Assembly (NCBI GenBank): GCA_945619025.1 | Contig: CALZBJ010000005.1 | Coordinates: forward strand, 62,001-126,000 | Reading direction: 5' to 3' | DNA from: CALZBJ01 sp945619025 | Lineage (GTDB): Bacteria; Pseudomonadota; Gammaproteobacteria; Cardiobacteriales; Wohlfahrtiimonadaceae | Length of the DNA stretch: 64,000 nucleotides | In this document: piece by piece, positions 34,466-43,657 of the stretch | Numbering within the stretch: position 1 is the stretch's first letter | Layout: each line of letters begins with the position of its first letter | Position numbers and translations under genes: made by a program | The notes under the pieces: model-generated | Seen by the model: the letters and a program-made list of their open reading frames with translations, nothing else | What the model was told of the DNA's origin: nothing | Databases searched by the model: none

Positions 34466-35236
34466 TTATTCGTATTCTTCTAAAATCTCTTGATAGGCAC
34501 GGCGGAGCGTTGAAGCGTCGCTGCAAACAATCATAAAGGAGGCGCCAATGTGCATATAATGTTTAATAAACACCGGATCATTATGAATCAGCCCAACGGG
34601 GAGACCGGCTTTACGAATTTTTAAAATAGCATCATGGATCGCCGCTTGGACTTTCGGGTGATCAGGATAGCTGCAATAGCCCATCGAGGCGCTTAAATCT
34701 GCGGGGCCAATAAAAATTCCGTCGATGCCTTTCACGGATAAAATCTCATCGAGTGCATCGAGTCCTTCCACCGTTTCCACTTGTAAAATCAGTGCAATTT
34801 CTTCTTCAGCATGGAGGAGATAATTGGGAATATCCCCCCAACGAGAGGCGCGAGAAATATTTCCCGCTACGCCACGAACGCCTTTGGGCGGGTAATGCAC
34901 CGCTTTTACCATCGCTTCCGCTTCCGCTTTACTCTCAATCATCGGCACCATTACCGATTGTGCCCCAATATTTAGGATTCGTTTCATCGTAATAGGATCC
35001 GCTGCCGGTAAACGAACGACAGAGCTCACATTATGATGCCCTTCAATAATGCGAATCTGTTCTAAAATTGCTTTGAGATCATTGGGGCCATGCTCGGCAT
35101 CAATTAAGAGCCAATCAAATCCGCTGTGCGCTGCGATATCTGCGGTTGTGCCGTCGGCAAGCCCTAAACGCGCACCAATTTGGATCGTTTTTTCATGTAG
35201 ATTAAGCTTAAACTGATTTTTAGGGATCGTTTGCAT
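34466..35236 (-). CDS. HpcH/HpaI-family aldolase (4-hydroxy-2-oxoheptanedioate aldolase-like)
   Basis: 256 residues, class II pyruvate aldolase. DWLLIDAEHGPND contains the metal/acid-base region, PPKGVRGVAG the substrate loop, LQVETVEGLDALDEI the metal-binding Glu, and FIGPADLSASMG the metal-binding Asp. Family members include HpaI, GarL and RhmA and cleave 2-keto-3-hydroxy acids to pyruvate plus an aldehyde; the natural substrate is not evident because no catabolic cluster is present. AAGGAG lies 10 bases before the ATG. Confidence 0.88.
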   Translation of the reverse strand: MQTIPKNQFKLNLHEKTIQIGARLGLADGTTADIAAHSGFDWLLIDAEHGPNDLKAILEQIRIIEGHHNVSSVVRLPAADPITMKRILNIGAQSVMVPMIESKAEAEAMVKAVHYPPKGVRGVAGNISRASRWGDIPNYLLHAEEEIALILQVETVEGLDALDEILSVKGIDGIFIGPADLSASMGYCSYPDHPKVQAAIHDAILKIRKAGLPVGLIHNDPVFIKHYMHIGASFMIVCSDASTLRRAYQEILEEYE

Positions 35237-35358
35237 CGTGAACTCACTCCTTATTTTTATTGGTAACCACCATTAATTCATCATAATCAGCTGAGGAATA
35301 AACTGCAAGTGTGTTCGAAGATCTCTTGATGGGTAAGGGGAAAGAGGAGAGTGGGCAA

Positions 35359-36456
35359 TTAAGCGAGAGTATGAAATGGAAGGGTTTGCTGATTGAGCTC
35401 ATTGTTGAGCTCATGCTTTTCTTCATCGCTATTGTGAAGAGTGAGGCCCATTAACCGAATGCGCCGATGCTCATGCACTTCTGATAAAAGCTCAAGCGCC
35501 AACGGCCAAATAAAATGCTCTTCGGTGTTGAGATCAAAATTGACGGTGCGGCTTCGGGTAATCTGCTTAAAGTTATAGTATTTAATTTTAAGGGTGAGCG
35601 TACGTCCGCGAAAATCATGCTTTCGGCAACGACGAATTAGTTCGGCGTGAATCATTTTAAGGAGATCGACTACCTCATCATGGCTGTTAAGATCGTTTAA
35701 GAAAGTCTCTTCAACGCCAACAGATTTACGAATTCGATTCGGGTTGACAGGCCGATCATCAATCGCGCGGGCGTAGAGATAATAGCTGTGTCCCGCCTTA
35801 CCAAATTCACGAATAAGCGCCTCTTCATTCCAGGCTTTAAGATCTTTGCCGGTTTTAATGCCAAGGGCATGCATTTTTTTTGCAGTTACGGCACCAACAC
35901 CAAAAAAATCTTCAATGGGGAGCGCCTCGACAAAGCGCGGGGCATTGAGTGGATGAAGCACAAAAAGACCATCGGGCTTACGAACATCAGACGCGATTTT
36001 GGCAAGAAATTTATTATAAGAGACACCGGCGGAAGCGGTGAGATTGAGGGTTTCTTTAATGCGCCGTTTAATCTCAAGAGCCACATCCATGCCAAGCTCA
36101 ATTTGATGGAAATTGTCGGTCACATCTAAAAACGCCTCATCTAACGAGAGCGGTTCAACGAGATCGGTATACTCATGGAAAATGTCACGAATCGATTGGG
36201 AGATGGCGCGGTAGAGCTCAAATCGCGGCTTTACCACAATAAGATCAGGGCATTTTTGCAGCGCCGTACGCATAGGCATCGCGGAATGAACCCCAAATTG
36301 GCGCGCCTCGTAACTTGCAGCAGCCACCACGCCGCGATTCGATTTCCCGCCAACGGCAACGGGTTTGCCGCGATACTCGAGATGATCGCGCTGTTCAATT
36401 GAGGCGTAAAATGCATCCATATCGATATGAATAATTTTACGATACTCAATAGTCAC
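35359..36456 (-). CDS. dinB: DNA polymerase IV (Y family)
   Basis: 365-residue translesion polymerase. HIDMDAFYASIEQRD gives the first metal Asp, and SLDEAFLD the second acidic pair. A thumb region with VGAVTAKKMHALGI (helix-hairpin-helix) and a little-finger domain follow. The C-terminus QQTLPFH is a beta-clamp-binding motif (QxxLPF type). I see no LexA-type CTGT-N8-ACAG box directly upstream, and the gene follows rnr by 28 bases, so it may be read through from rnr. Confidence 0.95.
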   Translation of the reverse strand: MTIEYRKIIHIDMDAFYASIEQRDHLEYRGKPVAVGGKSNRGVVAAASYEARQFGVHSAMPMRTALQKCPDLIVVKPRFELYRAISQSIRDIFHEYTDLVEPLSLDEAFLDVTDNFHQIELGMDVALEIKRRIKETLNLTASAGVSYNKFLAKIASDVRKPDGLFVLHPLNAPRFVEALPIEDFFGVGAVTAKKMHALGIKTGKDLKAWNEEALIREFGKAGHSYYLYARAIDDRPVNPNRIRKSVGVEETFLNDLNSHDEVVDLLKMIHAELIRRCRKHDFRGRTLTLKIKYYNFKQITRSRTVNFDLNTEEHFIWPLALELLSEVHEHRRIRLMGLTLHNSDEEKHELNNELNQQTLPFHTLA

Positions 36457-36484
36457 AGCAGCGATCTCCTTTAATATTTACGCA

Positions 36485-38878
36485 TTAACGGCGTTTTTTA
36501 CGACGATTGCGACGGCTCTTTTTATCCGTACGATCATTTTTTTTACGAATGGAATTAGATTTCCCGCGATGACCTTTCGAATCGTTATTAGAACGGCGGC
36601 GCGGTGGGCGATTGCCTGCATTTTTACCACTATTTTTATCGCCACCAATTACTGGAGATAAGAGGGCAAAGTCGATATGTTTTGTTTCAGGATTGGCCTC
36701 GACCACACGGATTTTCACTTTATCATTGAGACGATATTGGAAGCCGGTATGTTCGCCCATCAGGCGGTGTTTAATCTCATCATAAATGAAGAAATCACCA
36801 TTCATTTGGGAGATATGAACGAGCCCTTCAATAAAGATATCTTCAAGCTCAATAAAGAGCCCGAAATTAGTAACACCGGTGATATGGCCCTCAAATTCAT
36901 CACCAATGAAGTTCTGCATATAGCTTGCTTTAAGCCATGCAATCACATCGCGTTCCGCATCTTCAGCGCGGCGTTCAGTCATTGAGCAATGCTCGCCAAG
37001 CGCGACCATTTCAGCATCATTATAGAACTCATTTTTATCCCGTTTGCGAATAATATGTTTAATCGCGCGGTGGACTAAAAGGTCAGGATAACGGCGAATT
37101 GGCGAGGTAAAGTGGGCATAGTGGCTTAATGAGAGCCCAAAGTGCCCGCTATTTTCTGGCTGATATACCGCTTGCGAGAGCGAACGGAGCATGACCGTTT
37201 GAATCATCTCAAATTCATTTTTCTCTTTGGCCGCTTCAAGAGCGCGAGAGAAATCGAGTGGTGAGGGATTTTCACCTCCGCCAAGACCGATATTAAACTC
37301 TTTTAAGAAGGAACGGAGCTGGCCAAGTTTCGCAGGATCGGGCGTATTATGCACACGATAGAGCCCGTTAATCTCAAGTTTCTCTAAGAATTTTGCCGCA
37401 GCGATATTCGCAGTAATCATACACTCTTCAATGATTTTATGCGCATCGTTACGGGAATCGGGAACGATCTTTTCAATGTGCCCCTCTTCATCATATAAGA
37501 TAAGTGTTTCTACAGTTTCAAAGTCGATTGCCCCGCGTTTTTCACGCTGTTTACGTAATACTTTAAAAAGATTGTAGAGATTATCAAGATCGGGTGTGAG
37601 CTCTTTATAGCTTTCACGCAGGAGCTCATCACCACTAATAATATCGAAGACGAGGTCATAGGTAAGGCGCGCATGAGAACGCATCACACCTTCATAAAAA
37701 TGGTAGTTTTGTAGCTCACCATTATGGTCAATATCGAGCTCAGCCACCATCGCTAAACGATCAACATCAGGGTTGAGTGAACAGATACCATTGGAGAGAT
37801 CGCGGTGCAACATCGGTACCACTTTACGCGGGAAATAAACTGATGTTCCGCGCAGGTGCGCTTCTTTATCAATCGCAGAGCCACGGCGCGCATAGTGCGA
37901 CACGTCCGCGATGGCAACATAGAGGCGATAGCCATCTTTAATCGGCTTACAATAGACCGCATCGTCAAAGTCGCGGGCGGTAATGCCATCGATGGTGACA
38001 AGCGGTAGATCGCGATAATCCTTGCGTCCCTCATGTTCACTTTCGAGCACTTTATTAGGGATTTTACTCACCTCATATTCCACTTCTGCCGAGAAAATAT
38101 TGGGAATATTGTGCTCAAGGAGCGCTTGTTCAATTTCGATATCCACGGTTGCGGTATCGCCAAAAACTTCAACAATTTCCGCCATGGCAATCATATTTTT
38201 ATCGGGATATTGCGTCACTTTCGCGCGGACAATATCGAGATGCTTTGCTTGCAATTTATCGGAATCTTGCGGGACTAAAAAGTGTTGCGAGATGTCGCGA
38301 TTTTCAGGCACTAAAATATAGCTCCCTTCTTCACGATGTACTCGGGCGAAAAACTCGGTAAAACCACGCTCCACAATTTCGGTAATTTTTGCAATGCGAC
38401 GACCGCGGCGATCGGTACCAAGGGGAAGCGCTTTCACGCGGTCATTATGGAGAAGATATTCCATCTCATAGGGCGGAATAAAGAGCGAATCTTCGCGCTT
38501 ACCTTTTCCATCGGGATCGATCGGATCAAGATAACCAAAGCCTTCCGCTTTTCCTTGAACAATCCCTTCAATCGGCTCTGAGGGATCAACTTTTTTGATC
38601 TGATCGTGCTGATTGAGATAGATCTGCCCTTGGCGAATCATCGCATTTAAGCGATTTTCAAGCGCATCAAGTTCCCACACTTTCCGAAGTTTAAAGGCGC
38701 GACTCACCCCATCAAAATCGATCGTACGATCTAAACTTTGATAAAATTCAAGGAGTTCTAAAATAAAATCGCGACTCGGAATCGCTTTGCCATATTGTTC
38801 AACCTGAACGGCATACTCAGGGTCATTTTCTTTAAATCGAATGAAATATTCGTCTGTTTTTGGGTCGTTTTGACTCAT
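36485..38878 (-). CDS. rnr: Ribonuclease R
   Basis: 797-residue RNB-family 3'-5' exoribonuclease acting on structured RNA. N-terminal winged-helix (ELLEFYQSLDRTIDFDGVSRAFKLRK), cold-shock domains, then the catalytic RNB core with ITARDFDDAVYCKP supplying the metal aspartates, HFTSPIRRYPDLLVHRAIK, an S1 domain (EFEGHITGVTNFGLFIELEDIFIEGLVH) and a strongly basic low-complexity tail of about 45 residues rich in Arg, Lys and Asn. That tail is typical and is used for RNA and ribosome binding. Confidence 0.96.
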   Translation of the reverse strand: MSQNDPKTDEYFIRFKENDPEYAVQVEQYGKAIPSRDFILELLEFYQSLDRTIDFDGVSRAFKLRKVWELDALENRLNAMIRQGQIYLNQHDQIKKVDPSEPIEGIVQGKAEGFGYLDPIDPDGKGKREDSLFIPPYEMEYLLHNDRVKALPLGTDRRGRRIAKITEIVERGFTEFFARVHREEGSYILVPENRDISQHFLVPQDSDKLQAKHLDIVRAKVTQYPDKNMIAMAEIVEVFGDTATVDIEIEQALLEHNIPNIFSAEVEYEVSKIPNKVLESEHEGRKDYRDLPLVTIDGITARDFDDAVYCKPIKDGYRLYVAIADVSHYARRGSAIDKEAHLRGTSVYFPRKVVPMLHRDLSNGICSLNPDVDRLAMVAELDIDHNGELQNYHFYEGVMRSHARLTYDLVFDIISGDELLRESYKELTPDLDNLYNLFKVLRKQREKRGAIDFETVETLILYDEEGHIEKIVPDSRNDAHKIIEECMITANIAAAKFLEKLEINGLYRVHNTPDPAKLGQLRSFLKEFNIGLGGGENPSPLDFSRALEAAKEKNEFEMIQTVMLRSLSQAVYQPENSGHFGLSLSHYAHFTSPIRRYPDLLVHRAIKHIIRKRDKNEFYNDAEMVALGEHCSMTERRAEDAERDVIAWLKASYMQNFIGDEFEGHITGVTNFGLFIELEDIFIEGLVHISQMNGDFFIYDEIKHRLMGEHTGFQYRLNDKVKIRVVEANPETKHIDFALLSPVIGGDKNSGKNAGNRPPRRRSNNDSKGHRGKSNSIRKKNDRTDKKSRRNRRKKRR

Positions 38879-39019
38879 TATATTGGTTTCCTCATGGGAT
38901 GTTAGATCCCCGTTGAGCGGAGCGGGTTTAATTTATTTGTCTATTGCGCGCTCACGCTTTGTTATTCTTAAGTTGTTTTTATAGGATCGATTTTCTATAT
39001 AAAGCATAGTAGAGATGCG

Positions 39020-40030
39020 CTAAACGTGGGTTTTGCTATGCGGTTTCACGTCTATGTTAAGGTTTTTTAAGATCACATCAATCAGCGCCTCCGGTAAGGT
39101 TGTTTCAAGGGGCACTTTCCATGCATTGTTTAAATCAAGCGCCAAATCCTGACATTTGACCGCGTCTTTTTCAGTCATGAAGAGCGGCGTATCAAGGGCG
39201 GCGAGATCCTTTTTAGTAAAATGGTGATGATCGGGAAATCCATATCCCATCACATCGATGTTATGATCGCGTAACATGGCGAAAAAATGCTCAGGATACG
39301 CAATGCCGGCAATGGCAGAAACGCGTTGGTTTTGCCAATGAGAGAGGGGTTTTGCTTCCCCAGTTTTAACGTTAATCGCTTCATTTAATACACTTTGAAG
39401 CGTAAATTGAGGCGGGGTAAAATCGTATTTTTTTAGATCCAAATCCCCACTATTATCGATAATAAAATCCACTTTGTTCAATCGTGAAATCGGTTCACGC
39501 AGCGGACCTGCGGGAAATCCAAGCTTATTGCCAAAGCCTTGTTTTCCAACAACGCCAATCTCAAGATCGCGGTGCAAAATATGGTGCTGTAGCCCATCGT
39601 CGCAAATAAAAAGATCGATCTCAGGATGCTGTTTTAAGAGCGCGATTCCGGCCTCATATCGATTACGGTGAACCGCTAGCGGAACGTTAGTCTTTTGGTA
39701 AATTAAGTAGGGTTCATCGCCAAGATCGCTTGCGTTGTGATGAGTATCCGCAATGAGAAGCGCATCGGTTTTACGGCCATAGCCTCGCGATAATACACCG
39801 ACATTAAATCCGCGTGCTTTAAAGCGATTAACGAGCGTAATGGTAACCGGCGTTTTCCCTGTGCCCCCTAAATTAATATTGCCCACCACGATCACCGAAC
39901 GTGGCAGTGTTTGAATCTTTTTTAATTTAATCGAACGGTCAAGCGACGCAATCCCACGATATAGAAGCGCGAGCGGTAGGAAGAGATAACTCCAAAGCGT
40001 GCGTTGTTGCCAAAATTTAGGGGTCTTCAT
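39020..40030 (-). CDS. lpxK: Tetraacyldisaccharide 4'-kinase
   Basis: Adds the 4'-phosphate to lipid A precursor at the inner membrane. 336 residues. N-terminal membrane-associated segment (LWSYLFLPLALLYRGIA), Walker A-like VGNINLGGTGKTPVT and the DDGLQHHILHRDLEIGVV segment are diagnostic. Presence indicates a lipopolysaccharide-containing Gram-negative. In many relatives it follows msbA; here its upstream neighbour is coaX. Confidence 0.95.
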   Translation of the reverse strand: MKTPKFWQQRTLWSYLFLPLALLYRGIASLDRSIKLKKIQTLPRSVIVVGNINLGGTGKTPVTITLVNRFKARGFNVGVLSRGYGRKTDALLIADTHHNASDLGDEPYLIYQKTNVPLAVHRNRYEAGIALLKQHPEIDLFICDDGLQHHILHRDLEIGVVGKQGFGNKLGFPAGPLREPISRLNKVDFIIDNSGDLDLKKYDFTPPQFTLQSVLNEAINVKTGEAKPLSHWQNQRVSAIAGIAYPEHFFAMLRDHNIDVMGYGFPDHHHFTKKDLAALDTPLFMTEKDAVKCQDLALDLNNAWKVPLETTLPEALIDVILKNLNIDVKPHSKTHV

Positions 40031-40072
40031 AAGGCACTATTTTAGCACGGAACCTTCAAAGTGGAGTAGAAA

Positions 40073-40885
40073 TTATTCCGTTATTTGTGCCTCGTTTAAT
40101 TGGGTCTTTTTCGGCGGTGCAGGAAGGCGGCCTTTTGCCTCATAAAGATTGATTAACCCTTTAAAAATTAGCTCTTCATCGATCAAAATCCCCTCTTTCT
40201 CGCAGCGCTCTTCATAAAAACGAGCGTTGCCTCCAGTAAAGAGGATTTTATCGATGCGATACTCCTCTTTCATCTCCTCAATGAGCCCCATAATCATATG
40301 GTAATGGCCTTTAATGGAGCCAATTGAAATTGATTCAAAGGTGTTTTTCCCAAGAGTTTCCGGAATCATTTGATAATCCATCTGTTCAAGTAGAGAAGCG
40401 TTACTCAAAAGTGCTTCTAAACTAAAGGTCACACCGGGAGAGATGGTCGTTCCAACAAAATTCCCCTCTTGAATGAGAAAAATCGTCGTTGCTGAGCCAA
40501 GGGCGACAATCGCCACATTTCGGCACGGATAATGCGCCATAAAGCCAAAAAAGTTGGCCACAAAATCAGCGCCAAGCAGATGGATATTTTTGAGCTTAAA
40601 GGGGGATTGATCAAACGCGATATCATTGCGGATATTAATCACCTCAATCGAGAGCGAGCGCCCTAAATCGCGCACGAGATCATTGAGCTCCGGCACGACA
40701 GAGACGTAGATAATCTTGCTAAAAGTCTCGTTGAGCGCACCGACATGTTCTTGCAATAGCGCCGGTGCATTAATCAGGAGTTTTCGGCTAAAGATGCGAA
40801 ACAGGGGAGTGATGCTTTGATCGCTTGGGTCGTACGCTCTGGCATCGCACGTGGTGTTCCCAATATCGATTAATAATATCCTCAT
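40073..40885 (-). CDS. coaX: Type III pantothenate kinase homologue with altered active-site motif
   Basis: 270 residues from ATG 40885 (AAAGAG ribosome site; the frame also opens with TTG at 40915). ASKHA-fold kinase for the first step of CoA synthesis. The phosphate-binding LIDIGNTT is normal, with D7. The second motif, usually D-x-GTATT-x-D, reads ALGSATTIF: the catalytic Asp is A128 and the later Asp is F136. The GADR motif is GADF (F108). ISPG (148-151) and FTGGNARF are recognisable. So the fold is right, but two conserved acidic residues and one Arg are gone. It could be inactive, altered in substrate, or a regulatory homologue. Confidence 0.8.
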   Translation of the reverse strand: MRILLIDIGNTTCDARAYDPSDQSITPLFRIFSRKLLINAPALLQEHVGALNETFSKIIYVSVVPELNDLVRDLGRSLSIEVINIRNDIAFDQSPFKLKNIHLLGADFVANFFGFMAHYPCRNVAIVALGSATTIFLIQEGNFVGTTISPGVTFSLEALLSNASLLEQMDYQMIPETLGKNTFESISIGSIKGHYHMIMGLIEEMKEEYRIDKILFTGGNARFYEERCEKEGILIDEELIFKGLINLYEAKGRLPAPPKKTQLNEAQITE

Positions 40886-41011
40886 GGAATTCTCTTTTTT
40901 TGTTATTGTTTGCAAATAATTGGGCTATTTTACCATTCATGGAGTGAATGTGTAGCGCGTTTTCCAAAATTAAACCCCGTTTACCGTCACTTAACGCTGT
41001 TTAGGATTGAT

Positions 41012-43378
41012 TTACAGGGGTGTTTGGGTATTATTTGTGCAATCTATCCACCAAAATCGGCGACAATCGATCGCTTGATCTATTTCACGAGAATAATCGG
41101 TTTTAGATACGTTAAAAGGTAACCGAAGCATGCCATCATAGGCGTTAGAGTAGGGTTCAAGAGCGGGCTGATCATAATAATCCTCATGAATGGTTCGAGT
41201 AGAAAAGAGGAGGGTAATATCATGATGTTTAATCAATTCTTTCCAAGCGTAAAAGTCAGTATACCCGCGAGATTGCCCCTGTTTAGGAAATAATAGTGTG
41301 ACATTGAGCACATCACCATTTTTATTTTCGTGCTCAACAAGTGCTTGATTGAGATCGATAGTGAGATTCCGAAACTCTCGTATTGTGGGGTCTGATAAGA
41401 GGATAATCAGCTCATTTTCCATTCTTACAAAATAACTACAACTTCTCTTGATCGTCTTAATGGGGGTAATGGTGAGACGTTCAGATTCGTGTTGGAACTC
41501 GTGGCAATGCCGACTTCCATCGGTCCATGCTAATAAAGAGGAGTGGGCAAACACCGGTGTTTGAGGATATTTGGTTAACAGCGAACGCGTTCCACCTGTG
41601 TGCTGGCCATTGTAGAGACTTAAGATAAGGGCATCGGGAGCTTTTATATTTAAGCGATTGAGCGTTGGCAATATCACATCCCGCCCGGGATCAAATTGGC
41701 GAAAATACCGCCCCGTATCGTATAAAAAGGTAATCTCATCGGTGACAACAAGCGCCGATAAGCCTTCACCTACCGGCATTAAATAGAGTCCTTCTTTAGT
41801 CTTTTTAGGAAGGAGATAATGGCCGACAAGAATCATTAAGCAGAGGATGGGATAGAGAATTGAGAGCTCTCTGTAAGGATTCCATCTACTGGTGTGAGCT
41901 CGCTTTCGCCTTAAAATTAAAAGTAGAAGCAGGGTTAAAATCACCGTTGGAAAAAGCGCAATATAGGGCGTTTTAACTGAACTATAGGGAAGCATAACCA
42001 TATAATCAAGTCCGTAGCGAAAGAGTCTAAGCGCGAGATTGGTGATGGTGAAAAAGGGTGTGTTCAGCGAGATTCCCCATAAAAACTCGAAGGGCAATAA
42101 TATCGTGCCGATAAGAAGGGATGGGAGTATATAGAGCGTTGTCCAAGGAATCGCGAGTAGGTTCGTCAGTGGGCTAATGAGGGAGACTTCACCAAAGAAA
42201 TGGGCGGTTAACGGCATAAGGAAAAAGCTGACGGTTAATTGCGTTAAAAATAACGTTTTAATCACGCCCCAGCGATATTGACTGAGCAGAATTAAAATTG
42301 CAACAGCGGTAAATGAGAGCCAAAAACCGATGGAAAGAAGCGCTAAGGGCATCACCATCATCATAATAATAAAGGTAATGGCGAGCGTATGGAGGCGGAA
42401 AATCGGCCGGTGCAGAAGTAGTGTAACCATCGCAATAATATACATTAAGAGCGCGCGCTCGGTTGGAAGCGAGAGACCGACAAGGAGCGCATAAAAAAGG
42501 GCAACGCCGATCGAAAGGAGGGCAGCTAGCTGATAAGGGGCAAAACGTATGGGTTTAAAGAGCGCGATGAGATAGCGCAAAATTAGAAAGCTCCAAAAGG
42601 CCACAAAGGTTAGATGCAGGCCTGAAATCGAAACGAGATGAATGGTGCCAGTTTTACGAAGCACATTCCAATCATGCTGAGTCAGTGAATCGGTGATGCC
42701 GACAGTGAGCGCACTAAAGTAGGAACGGTTTTCGTACTGGGTTAACCCTTCAAAATAGTGATAGAGGGTGTTTCTCGTCGTTTCAATCCGGTTTGCGGAT
42801 TGAAGGGTGATTAGTTCATCGGGGTTGGCAAGCGATGCTCTACCAATAAGCTCATTGGCAAGGAGGTAAAGTCTCCGGTAAGGTTTATTAGGGCGGTGAA
42901 CTGTTTTAATTGGATCAATGATAAATTCTGCTTCATGGATGGAACTTACCGGCATCTGCTCTTTTAATAGGGCATTATTGAGAGAAAGATAGAGCTTCTT
43001 TCCATTTAGCGGCGAGTCTTTAGCGCGGACTTCGATGGTTAATCGGTCGTAATGAGTGGTATTTTTCAGCACTTTAAATTGGTAGCGCGTCGCTGTGTTC
43101 ACTTTTTTGTGAATTTCATGAACAGCATTTTGATAATCGATTAATTTCGGTAGATAGAGTGAAATACCAAGTGCCATCCCGATCATCATAAATAGAGCTG
43201 AGTAGTGCCGTGTTTTTGATGCAAATCCTGAGGTTGAGAAGCGTGTTAGAGTTTGCAAATAAAGCGCTAGCGGAATGATAAAAATAAGCGCTAGGAAACT
43301 TAAGGTCATTATAAGCGAGTAGGGCGATAAGATTAGCCAGAGCGCACTCGCAAGAAGGGAAAAAGCGATAATAATCAT
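41012..43378 (-). CDS. comEC: DNA internalisation competence protein ComEC/Rec2
   Basis: 788 residues, inner-membrane channel moving transforming single-stranded DNA into the cytoplasm. An N-terminal membrane and OB-fold region is followed by the Competence domain (about 230-500) with SGLHLTFVAFWSFLILRYLIALF. Multiple membrane helices follow. The C-terminal beta-lactamase-like domain is present but altered: where active homologues have an LSHxDxDHIGG motif this protein has LSLYNGQHTGG, so metal-binding His and Asp are missing. The start has only weak support. The gene upstream (dnaJ) ends with its own terminator. Confidence 0.92.
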   Translation of the reverse strand: MIIIAFSLLASALWLILSPYSLIMTLSFLALIFIIPLALYLQTLTRFSTSGFASKTRHYSALFMMIGMALGISLYLPKLIDYQNAVHEIHKKVNTATRYQFKVLKNTTHYDRLTIEVRAKDSPLNGKKLYLSLNNALLKEQMPVSSIHEAEFIIDPIKTVHRPNKPYRRLYLLANELIGRASLANPDELITLQSANRIETTRNTLYHYFEGLTQYENRSYFSALTVGITDSLTQHDWNVLRKTGTIHLVSISGLHLTFVAFWSFLILRYLIALFKPIRFAPYQLAALLSIGVALFYALLVGLSLPTERALLMYIIAMVTLLLHRPIFRLHTLAITFIIMMMVMPLALLSIGFWLSFTAVAILILLSQYRWGVIKTLFLTQLTVSFFLMPLTAHFFGEVSLISPLTNLLAIPWTTLYILPSLLIGTILLPFEFLWGISLNTPFFTITNLALRLFRYGLDYMVMLPYSSVKTPYIALFPTVILTLLLLLILRRKRAHTSRWNPYRELSILYPILCLMILVGHYLLPKKTKEGLYLMPVGEGLSALVVTDEITFLYDTGRYFRQFDPGRDVILPTLNRLNIKAPDALILSLYNGQHTGGTRSLLTKYPQTPVFAHSSLLAWTDGSRHCHEFQHESERLTITPIKTIKRSCSYFVRMENELIILLSDPTIREFRNLTIDLNQALVEHENKNGDVLNVTLLFPKQGQSRGYTDFYAWKELIKHHDITLLFSTRTIHEDYYDQPALEPYSNAYDGMLRLPFNVSKTDYSREIDQAIDCRRFWWIDCTNNTQTPL

Positions 43379-43467
43379 CGCATTAGGATAATGGATTAAT
43401 CGATTAAAATCAAAAAGATAGGGGGTGTTTTATAAAGAAAAGGATAAACGAGGATAAATTCAGGGCG

Positions 43468-43550
43468 TAAAAAAGCGCGGGCAATATCGCTAAGGGGGAC
43501 TTAAGAGGGTACTTAAGAGAGTGATAGAGATATTAATATTGCCTGCGCTT
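43468..43550 (-). terminator. Long-stem terminator after dnaJ
   Basis: Fifteen-base inverted repeat, 43473-43487 against 43536-43550 (one G-U), with a 48-base loop that itself contains two ACTTAAG copies able to fold. On the minus strand the stem ends in GCGC followed by six T, so it terminates dnaKJ transcription about 110 bases after the dnaJ stop. The rest of the 279-base gap before comEC (43379-43657) shows no gene. Confidence 0.7.
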
Positions 43551-43657
43551 GTGCGTTATGTTTATTAACGTTTTTAATTATAGTGGATCAATTGTAAAAA
43601 TTTGACAAGATCTAAAATTATTTACTTTTTTGAGCGAGTCTTGAACCACTGAGCGAT

